Source of the DNA: an uncultured Porphyromonadaceae bacterium
GTDB lineage: Bacteria; Bacteroidota; Bacteroidia; Bacteroidales; Muribaculaceae
Assembly (NCBI GenBank): GCA_900555165.1
Contig: USKE01000030.1
Span: forward strand, 1 to 12,215
Direction: 5' to 3'
Length of the DNA: 12,215 nt
The notes under the pieces are model-generated. The model worked only from the letters and a program-made list of their open reading frames with translations, was not told the origin of the DNA and did no database searches. Each line of letters starts with the position of its first letter. Position 1 is the stretch's first letter. This document shows, in pieces, positions 7,421 to 12,215 of the stretch. A program made the position numbers and the translations under genes.

Positions 7421-9160
7421 TCAGGGTTTGGGGATGGCCAGTATGTAGTCGTCGAATTCGGCCTTGGGCACGCGGGCGTGCGACTTGACGCGTGTCTTGT
7501 AGACATAGACGGTGTTGACCGAGATGTTGAAATATTTGGCCACCTCCACGGGATTGCTGATGCCCAGACGCAGAAGGGCGAAGATGCGCACTTCGGTCGA
7601 GAGGCGCCCGTCGCTCTCGAAACCGATGCGGTGCTCTTCGTCAAAGAGCTTGTTGAACTCGTCAAGGAAGTTGGGGAAGAGCTTGAGGAACGCGCTGTCG
7701 AAGGCCGAATACATGCGCTGACGCTCCTGCTTTATGTTGATACTGTTGAGTATGCGCCCCAGCTCGTCGTATTTCCCGGTCTTGAGACGGCTCACGGCCT
7801 TGGAGCATTTGGTCTCGACCTCCTCTACGAAATCGGTGTTGCCGTAGAGCGACTGCATGATGTACTGGTCTTTGATCTCGGTGGTCTCGTGCAGCTCGTT
7901 GTTGAGACGCTTGAGGGTGGCGTTGTTCTGTTCGAGTTCGGTGTTCTTGCGGTTTATCTCGGCGTGGGCGGCCGCCAGCACGGCGTTGCGGCGTTTCAGT
8001 TTCAGCGACAGCACTATGGCCACGGCCATGAGCAGACACACCAGCACAACTATTATCACGAGCGCCCAGCGCTGGCTGTTAATCCAGTTGTAGCGTGCCA
8101 TCTCGATCTTGGGGAGCACCTGGTTTATCTCGATCTTGCGCAGGCGCGAGTTGAAGGCGGTGGCGTCGTCGAGCGCAAGGTGTATGTAACGGTTGGCACG
8201 CTCGATTTCACCGCGGTCAAGCATCATGTTGGCCAGATCCTTGGCGGCGGTGGTCTCGCGGGTGTTGCCGCGCAGGTCGTGCAGGGCCGAGAGGGCGTAA
8301 TAATATACGGCGGCATCGCGGTCGCCGAGGTTTATCATGGCCATGGCGAGCACCGAATAGTTCACGGCGCGCTGATGGTCGTCGAGGCCGGGACGGGCGG
8401 CGAACTGGCGGCGGGTGTCGGCGGCAAGCTGCGGCAGATATTTATAGACCTGCTCGCGCTCGAGCAACGCCACGTCGCGGGCATAGCTGCCGCGCGGACT
8501 GAGGGCCACGATGCTGTCGTAGGCGGTGGTGCGCCGGGCGGCGTACTGCACGCCGAGTTTCGAGTCACGCGCCACATACGACTCGAGATTCTGGCACATG
8601 CGCGCCTGCATCTCGTAATATTCCACGCGTTTTTCGGTGCTAAGGGCACGGGCGTCGATCTCGGAGTCAATCTCGGCGGCCTCCTTGAAGAGCCCTACCG
8701 TGAGATATGAGTCGAGCAACGCCATGCGCGAGGCCGCGCGCTGTGCCGGGGTGCCGGCGCGGTCGGCGAGTTCTATCATGCGCGAGGCATACACTATGGC
8801 CGAATCGTTCTGGTAAAGCCGGTATTCGTCATAAAGGTTCTGCGTAAGCGCCATGCGCGTGGCATCGTGGTCGGCTGAAACGAGTTCGCCACGCAGACGC
8901 GCTATGCGTTCCTCTTTGCGGGCATGGCTGGCCGGCATCTGCTCTATCTCTCGGTCAAGTGCCGTGAGCGCCGAGTCGACCTGCTCGCGGGTCACCAGCG
9001 ATGACGCGGCGCCCGACACGGTGCACAACGCCACCGTCACCGCCAGCACAAACAGGCGGAACTGTGCCAAAACAGATCCTGGAATTTCAGTAAGGTGGAA
9101 TTTCACGAAATCATCTAAGGTTATCAATCGGTCGGATATCGGGAGACATGCATCTGCCAT
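7421..9160 (-). CDS. DUF6377-like membrane regulator: TPR-like sensor, TM helix, coiled coil, C-terminal HTH
   Basis: From the ATG at 9160 the protein has 579 residues. A hydrophobic stretch at about 31-53 (VLAQFRLFVLAVTVALCTVSGA) looks like a signal peptide, preceded by an unusually long N-terminus. Residues 55-355 are helical TPR-like repeats (YRLYQNDSAIVYASRMIELA, RAASRMALLDSYLTVGLFKE, LAMAMINLGDRDAAVYYYAL). A single TM helix lies at about 364-386 (WALVIIVVLVCLLMAVAIVL), then a coiled coil at 390-430. The C-terminal domain ends in a LuxR-like helix-turn-helix at about 520-565 (STEVRIFALLRLGIS, NPVEVAKYFNISVNTVYVYK). The order matches Bacteroidetes DUF6377 proteins: periplasmic sensing linked through the membrane to a cytoplasmic DNA-binding-like domain. 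Ligand and targets are unknown. The start is ambiguous: a TTG at 9175 lies inside the -7 box and is unlikely, ATG 9160 leaves a leader of only a few bases, and GTG 9106 would place the signal peptide near the N-terminus. Confidence 0.88.
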   Translation of the reverse strand: MADACLPISDRLITLDDFVKFHLTEIPGSVLAQFRLFVLAVTVALCTVSGAASSLVTREQVDSALTALDREIEQMPASHARKEERIARLRGELVSADHDATRMALTQNLYDEYRLYQNDSAIVYASRMIELADRAGTPAQRAASRMALLDSYLTVGLFKEAAEIDSEIDARALSTEKRVEYYEMQARMCQNLESYVARDSKLGVQYAARRTTAYDSIVALSPRGSYARDVALLEREQVYKYLPQLAADTRRQFAARPGLDDHQRAVNYSVLAMAMINLGDRDAAVYYYALSALHDLRGNTRETTAAKDLANMMLDRGEIERANRYIHLALDDATAFNSRLRKIEINQVLPKIEMARYNWINSQRWALVIIVVLVCLLMAVAIVLSLKLKRRNAVLAAAHAEINRKNTELEQNNATLKRLNNELHETTEIKDQYIMQSLYGNTDFVEEVETKCSKAVSRLKTGKYDELGRILNSINIKQERQRMYSAFDSAFLKLFPNFLDEFNKLFDEEHRIGFESDGRLSTEVRIFALLRLGISNPVEVAKYFNISVNTVYVYKTRVKSHARVPKAEFDDYILAIPKP

Positions 9161-9172
9161 CGTAGCTGTCGG

Positions 9173-9205
9173 CAAATGTAATGATTTTTTGCAATATGTT
9201 CCAAA
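9173..9205 (-). promoter_or_regulatory. Promoter of the DUF6377-like gene (TTTG - 21 bp - TACATTTG)
   Basis: On the minus strand a TTTG -33 element (9202-9205) is followed after 21 bp by TACATTTG (9173-9180), a perfect TAnnTTTG -7 box. Both elements and the spacing fit the Bacteroidetes primary sigma factor consensus. Transcription should start near 9167, which excludes the TTG at 9175 as a start codon and makes a GTG start at 9106 as attractive as the ATG at 9160. Confidence 0.7.
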
Positions 9206-9246
9206 TTACTTTTCTTTTTCACCGGCAGGCTGCATGCCGTCGGGGC

Positions 9247-9283
9247 AAAACGAAAACGGGACGTCAGTCTCGACGGCCCGTTT
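9247..9283 (-). terminator. Intrinsic terminator of the small RNA candidate
   Basis: On the minus strand AAACGGG (9277-9283) pairs with CCCGTTT (9254-9260). After one mismatch, CGTC (9272-9275) pairs with GACG (9262-9265), with a 6-base loop. The stem is followed on the minus strand by TTTTCGTTTT, a good U-rich tail. No such tail follows on the plus strand, so the terminator acts on leftward transcripts. It lies 67 bp before the -7 box of the DUF6377-like gene and would insulate that gene from the sRNA. Confidence 0.7.
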
Positions 9284-9437
9284 CTTAAGGGATAATGATG
9301 TATCTTTTAAATTACTTTGCTCTTGTGTACTATATTGCTGACTTGTCTTTTCAAGGCACACTTGACAGATTTAAGTGTCGTGTACGTTTTGAAAATCGTG
9401 GAAAGCGGCACCGGAGGTGCCCTGTCGGGTTCCACGT
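9247..9437 (-). ncRNA. Candidate intergenic small RNA, about 190 nt
   Basis: A complete transcription unit can be read on the minus strand. A TACCTTTG -7 box (9440-9447) would start RNA at about 9435-9437. The RNA would open directly into a hairpin, with outer stem 9397-9403/9430-9436 (CGTGGAA/TTCCACG, 7 bp) and inner stem 9407-9412/9416-9421 (GGCACC/GGTGCC, 3-base loop). Downstream, still on the minus strand, come a 6-bp hairpin (ACACTT/AAGTGT) and a 4-bp one (CTTG/CAAG). The unit ends at an intrinsic terminator (9254-9283) with a T-rich tail to 9247. No convincing ORF is present. Length and organisation fit an independent trans-acting sRNA. I do not recognise the family; about 190 nt is in the size range of 6S RNA, but I do not see the long 5'-3' pairing that 6S requires. 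It lies between the divergent DUF6377-like and OmpA/TPR genes. Confidence 0.55.
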
Positions 9438-9439
9438 TG

Positions 9440-9447
9440 CAAAGGTA
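9440..9447 (-). promoter_or_regulatory. -7 box (TACCTTTG) of the small RNA candidate
   Basis: The minus strand reads TACCTTTG, a perfect TAnnTTTG match. The first base of the 7-bp outer stem of the RNA falls about four bases after the box, close to where transcription should begin. A TTTG -33 element at the standard distance is not obvious. Confidence 0.5.
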
Positions 9448-9581
9448 AAGCGCCGATGTTACGTCATGGTTACATTCATCACACATTTTGCACACAAAAA
9501 TCAATTTAACGTTTATTAACCCGATTGGGCGGTTTTTCAATATCTTTTATCACGCTTTTTGTCGACTTGCCGCCACAAAAC

Positions 9582-9613
9582 TTTGTTTCGACACAGTTTT
9601 ATGCTTAAATTTG
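9582..9613 (+). promoter_or_regulatory. Promoter of the OmpA/TPR lipoprotein gene (TTTG - 20 bp - TAAATTTG)
   Basis: TTTG at 9582-9585 is followed after 20 bp by TAAATTTG at 9606-9613. Both elements are perfect for the Bacteroidetes housekeeping consensus with ideal spacing. Transcription should start near 9619, giving a leader of about 64 bases that is T-rich near its middle and has no Shine-Dalgarno. This also shows that the real start is the ATG at 9683, not an upstream codon at 9488 in the same frame. Confidence 0.8.
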
Positions 9614-9682
9614 CAGGTGTCGGCAATAGGGCCGGCATCATCACATTTTTTGCTTTTTAATAACTTCTCGATATATTACCGG

Positions 9683-11368
9683 ATGAAACGTAATCTTTAT
9701 TTCGCAATGGCCGCCGCCGGCGCGATTGCCCTCACAGGCTGCAGCAAGAAACTCGGCCAGTTTCAGGCCGACTATTTTTCGGTCAATCCCAATCCGCTCG
9801 AGGTTGTGGGCGACCGCGTACCCGCCACAGTGACGGCACGTATCCCCCAGAAATTCTTTGTAAAGAACGCCACCGTGACGGTGACCCCCTACCTCTGCTA
9901 CGAGGGGAAAGAGACCGCATCGCAGCCCTATTCGTTCCAGGGCGAGAAGGTGCGCGGCAACGACCCCGTGGTAAGCTATGACAACGGCGGTACCGTAACG
10001 ATACCTGTAATGTATCAGTACGACCCCGAGATGATGCGCTCGGAGCTGCAGCTCGCCTTCGACGTGGTGCAGGGGGGCAAGCAGTATGTGCTGCCGCGCG
10101 TGGCCGTGGCAAAGGGTGTGGTGGCAACTGCCGCACTGGCCGACGCCTCGACCGTGAACCCGGCGCTGGCGCCCGACAAGTTCCAGCGTGTCATAAACGA
10201 GAAATACAACGCCGACATCCACTTCCTGATCAACCAGTCAAACATCCGTAACGGCCAGCTCACCACGGCCGAGATGATTGACCTCAACCGCCAGATAAAG
10301 AACGCCGCAGGCGACTCGGCACGCCAGATCGAGGAGATCAACATCTCGTCATATGCATCGCCCGAGGGTTCGCTCGACCTCAACACCCGCCTGGCCGAGA
10401 ACCGCGAGAAGAATACTTCGGCCTACCTGAAGAACAAGCTGAAGAAAGACAACATCACCGAGTTCGGCGAGCTTACCGCCAACTTCACCCCCGAGGACTG
10501 GGAGGGTTTCCAGAAACTCGTGCAGGCATCGAACATCCAGGACAAGGAGCTGATCCTCAGCGTGCTCTCGATGTACAAAGACCCCGAACAGCGTGAGAAG
10601 GAGATCCGCAACCTGTCGTCGATCTTCGACCAGCTCGCCGACCAGATTCTGCCCCAGCTGCGCAAGAGCCGCATCACGGCCTCGATTAACGTAATCGGCA
10701 AGAGCGATGACGAGATTCTGCGTCTGGCCGACGCCAACCCCTCGGCTCTCTCGGCCGACGAGCTGCTGTACGCCGCCACGCTCGTTGACTCGAACGCCGA
10801 CCGTCTGAAAATCTACAACGCCGCCGCACAGAAGTACCCCGAAGACTACCGCACGTTCAACGACCTGGGTCTGGCACAGTACCGCGCCGGTGACTACGAC
10901 GCGGCCAAAGAGAGTTTCAACCGCGCCGCCCGCCTCAACCCAGGCGCCGCTGAACCGCAGATGAACCTCGGCCTGATCTCGCTGATGAACAAAGACTACC
11001 GCGCAGCCAACCAGAAGTTCGGCGCCGCCGCAGGTGTGGCCGAGCTCAATGACGCCCTGGGCACATACTTCCTGATGACCGGCGACAACGCCGCCGCCGT
11101 AAAGGCCTTCGGCAACGCCAAGACCAACAACGCCGCACTGTCGCAGATTCTCAGCAAAGACTACAGCAAGGCCAAATCGACCCTGGCAGGCGTGACCAAC
11201 CCCGACGCCATGACATACTACCTGACCGCAATCCTCGGTGCCCGTACCAACAACGACACCATGGTGAACAACAACCTGCGTCAGGCTGTGAAACTCGACC
11301 GCTCGCTGGCCGCAAAAGCCGCCAAAGACCTCGAGTTCCAGAACTTCAACCTCTCGGCTATCCTCTGA
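9683..11368 (+). CDS. Outer-membrane lipoprotein with OmpA-like and TPR domains
   Basis: The protein has 561 residues from the ATG at 9683. Residues 1-20 are a lipoprotein signal with lipobox LTGC; Cys20 would be lipidated, and the following SKK does not suggest inner-membrane retention. Residues about 25-150 form a beta-rich domain (VPATVTARIPQKFFVKNATV, YLCYEGKE). Residues about 170-340 resemble the OmpA C-terminal peptidoglycan-binding fold: INISSYASPEGSLDLNTRLA followed by ENREKNTSAYL fits its SxGxTDxxG..N..LSxxRA region with a YASPEG variant common in Bacteroidetes. It carries an insertion of about 70 residues before ITASINVIGKSDD. Residues about 365-545 are TPRs (YRTFNDLGLAQYRAGDYDAA, AEPQMNLGLISLMNKDYRAA). 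It probably anchors to the outer membrane, facing the periplasm, and may tether peptidoglycan or scaffold envelope proteins. Codon use is strongly biased to AAC, GCC and CTG, and the promoter is strong, suggesting high expression. A terminator follows the gene. Confidence 0.88.
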   Translation: MKRNLYFAMAAAGAIALTGCSKKLGQFQADYFSVNPNPLEVVGDRVPATVTARIPQKFFVKNATVTVTPYLCYEGKETASQPYSFQGEKVRGNDPVVSYDNGGTVTIPVMYQYDPEMMRSELQLAFDVVQGGKQYVLPRVAVAKGVVATAALADASTVNPALAPDKFQRVINEKYNADIHFLINQSNIRNGQLTTAEMIDLNRQIKNAAGDSARQIEEINISSYASPEGSLDLNTRLAENREKNTSAYLKNKLKKDNITEFGELTANFTPEDWEGFQKLVQASNIQDKELILSVLSMYKDPEQREKEIRNLSSIFDQLADQILPQLRKSRITASINVIGKSDDEILRLADANPSALSADELLYAATLVDSNADRLKIYNAAAQKYPEDYRTFNDLGLAQYRAGDYDAAKESFNRAARLNPGAAEPQMNLGLISLMNKDYRAANQKFGAAAGVAELNDALGTYFLMTGDNAAAVKAFGNAKTNNAALSQILSKDYSKAKSTLAGVTNPDAMTYYLTAILGARTNNDTMVNNNLRQAVKLDRSLAAKAAKDLEFQNFNLSAIL

Positions 11369-11395
11369 CAACCGAAAACCACAACCCATAACCTG

Positions 11396-11433
11396 AGCGG
11401 TGTGCCGGCAGATGTCCGGCACACCGCTTGTTT
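11396..11433 (+). terminator. Intrinsic terminator after the OmpA/TPR gene
   Basis: Arms 11396-11408 (AGCGGTGTGCCGG) and 11416-11428 (CCGGCACACCGCT) are exact reverse complements, 13 bp, with the 7-base loop CAGATGT, followed by TGTTT. It lies 27 bp after the TGA of the lipoprotein gene and ends 12 bp before the endonuclease ATG. It probably insulates the two genes, or attenuates read-through into the endonuclease gene. Confidence 0.85.
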
Positions 11434-11444
11434 AACCCCACTCT

Positions 11445-12215
11445 ATGGCAACCAAAAGACGGCCCCGACGCAAAACTTCCGCTCCGCGCACGCGCATCCG
11501 GCTCACCGGATGGATGCTCGCCCTGTGTGTCATTGCCTTCGTGGCATACCTGGTGAGCACGGCCAGAAATCCCGCGCCACGGCCGGCCGATACCACCCCG
11601 GCCGAGGCGCTCGAACAGGTCAATACCCCGGCCTCACTGCCCCAGCAGATGATACGCTACCGCGGGTTTACCGTAAACTTCAACCCGGAAACGCACCAAC
11701 CGAACTACGTGGTGTGGGAACTGCTTGCCGACGAGGCCACAGGCTCCGAGCCGCGCAACGACCAGTTTGCCAACGACCCCGACATCGCCGCATCGGCCTA
11801 TCCGCAAGACTACCGCTACACCGGCTATGACCGCGGACACATGGCACCCGCAGGCGACATGAAATGGGATGCCGAGGCCATGCGCCAGTCGTTCCTGATG
11901 ACAAACATCTGCCCGCAGGCCACGGAACTCAACCGCGGGGCCTAGAAGAAACTCGAAGAGAAGTGCCGCCTTAAGGCGCAGGCCGACAGCGCCCTGATTA
12001 TCGTCTGCGGACCGGTGTTCGACAATCCCGACCGCCCCTCGATGCGGCTCGGCAACACCGGCGTAGCGGTGCCCGACAGGTTCTTCAAGGTTGTCCTCTC
12101 ACCCTACACCGACCCTCCCCAGGCCATCGGTTTCATCATGCCCAACGGCCCCGTGCCCGGCGGCATGCAGGCAGCCGCCGCTTCAGTCGATTCCGTCGCA
12201 ACCCCGGGGTGGATA
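11445..12215 (+). pseudogene. Membrane-anchored DNA/RNA non-specific endonuclease (NUC1 family), interrupted by in-frame TAG, 3' end off the right edge
   Basis: ATG at 11445 gives a basic N-terminus, one TM or signal-anchor helix (about 22-38) and then the beta-beta-alpha-metal nuclease fold. It has YRGFTVNFN, PNYVVWELL, the catalytic DRGH motif at 129-132 (H132 general base) in YDRGHMAPAGDM, and the metal-site region FLMTNICPQ (N154) to LNRG (N163). Translation stops at TAG 11943-11945, after A166. The same frame then continues as KKLEEKCR, ALIIVCGPVF, RFFKVVLSP and GFIMPNGPVPGGMQAAA to the right edge, all typical of the family. The TAG stands where the family has Trp (LNRGxW), one base from TGG. 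The intact protein would be an exported Mg-dependent nuclease for nucleic-acid degradation or scavenging. A 166-residue truncation lacks half the fold and is probably inactive. Causes may be a real nonsense mutation, a sequencing error or, less likely, amber readthrough. Confidence 0.85.

Noticed and set aside
7478..8710. 410-codon plus-strand frame opposite the DUF6377-like gene
   Set aside because: It is the reverse of a well-supported protein with TPR, TM and HTH regions, and no promoter or family features were seen.
9247..9437. Assignment of the sRNA candidate as 6S RNA
   Set aside because: The size fits, but the 5' end pairs locally and I could not find the long 5'-3' helix with a central bubble that defines 6S RNA.
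9307..9540. 77-codon minus-strand frame in the intergenic gap
   Set aside because: It spans the promoter and structured part of the sRNA candidate, has no domain, and would start upstream of the only nearby promoter box.
9510..9540. CCCGATTGGGCGGTTTTT as a plus-strand terminator
   Set aside because: The stem is only about 3 bp and no plus-strand gene ends just upstream.
9488..9682. 65-codon N-terminal extension of the OmpA/TPR lipoprotein
   Set aside because: It would place the -33 and -7 boxes inside the coding region and bury the lipoprotein signal; the ATG at 9683 starts directly at a standard signal peptide.
10349..11422. 357-codon minus-strand frame opposite the OmpA/TPR gene
   Set aside because: The plus strand encodes a clear lipoprotein with domain matches, a promoter and a terminator. 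The antisense frame is low-complexity and Val/Gly/Leu-rich, as expected of a shadow.

Overview
The window looks like ordinary chromosome of a GC-rich member of the Bacteroidales; a Muribaculaceae-like organism is my inference, not a demonstrated assignment. Support comes from several features. Promoter elements match the Bacteroidetes TAnnTTTG -7 box, and genes lack clear Shine-Dalgarno sequences. There are a DUF6377-like TPR/membrane/HTH protein, a BspA-like leucine-rich-repeat surface protein, and a lipoprotein combining an OmpA-like module with TPRs. No phage, transposase, integrase, CRISPR array, tRNA or rRNA was seen.

Layout from left to right. Positions 1-2149 (minus) hold the 5' part of a large exported TPR protein that runs off the left edge. 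Its signal peptide and its TPR body are in different frames, so the gene carries an apparent one-base frameshift near 2102-2105. Divergent from it is rubrerythrin (2332-2916, plus). A perfect 18-bp inverted repeat (3002-3044) separates rubrerythrin from a convergent 795-residue LRR/fibronectin-like surface protein (3070-5457, minus), whose base composition is visibly less GC-rich than its neighbours. A 385-bp AT-rich gap (5458-5842) holds two short tandem duplications, two hairpins, a minus-strand -7 box and a doubtful 44-codon ORF. It is followed by a YbdG-type MscS channel (5843-7408, plus). That gene ends 12 bp from the end of the convergent DUF6377-like regulator gene (7421-9160, minus).

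The gap 9161-9682 is the most interesting part. Besides the promoters of the two flanking genes, it contains what looks like a self-contained small RNA gene on the minus strand (about 9247-9437). It has a TACCTTTG box, a structured 5' end and an intrinsic terminator with a T-rich tail. On the right, an OmpA/TPR lipoprotein gene (9683-11368) with a textbook Bacteroidetes promoter ends in a strong terminator. It is followed by a membrane-anchored DNA/RNA non-specific endonuclease gene (11445 to the right edge), interrupted by an in-frame TAG exactly where the family's conserved Trp is expected.

The genes do not form an evident single pathway. Most are individually promoted, alternating-strand envelope or stress functions: oxidative stress (rubrerythrin), osmotic protection (MscS), envelope scaffolds (TPR, OmpA/TPR), surface adhesion (LRR) and sensing/regulation (DUF6377). 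Two disrupted genes in 12 kb mean that assembly or sequencing error must be considered alongside true gene decay. I did not find a clearly new multi-gene system; the small RNA candidate is the best lead.
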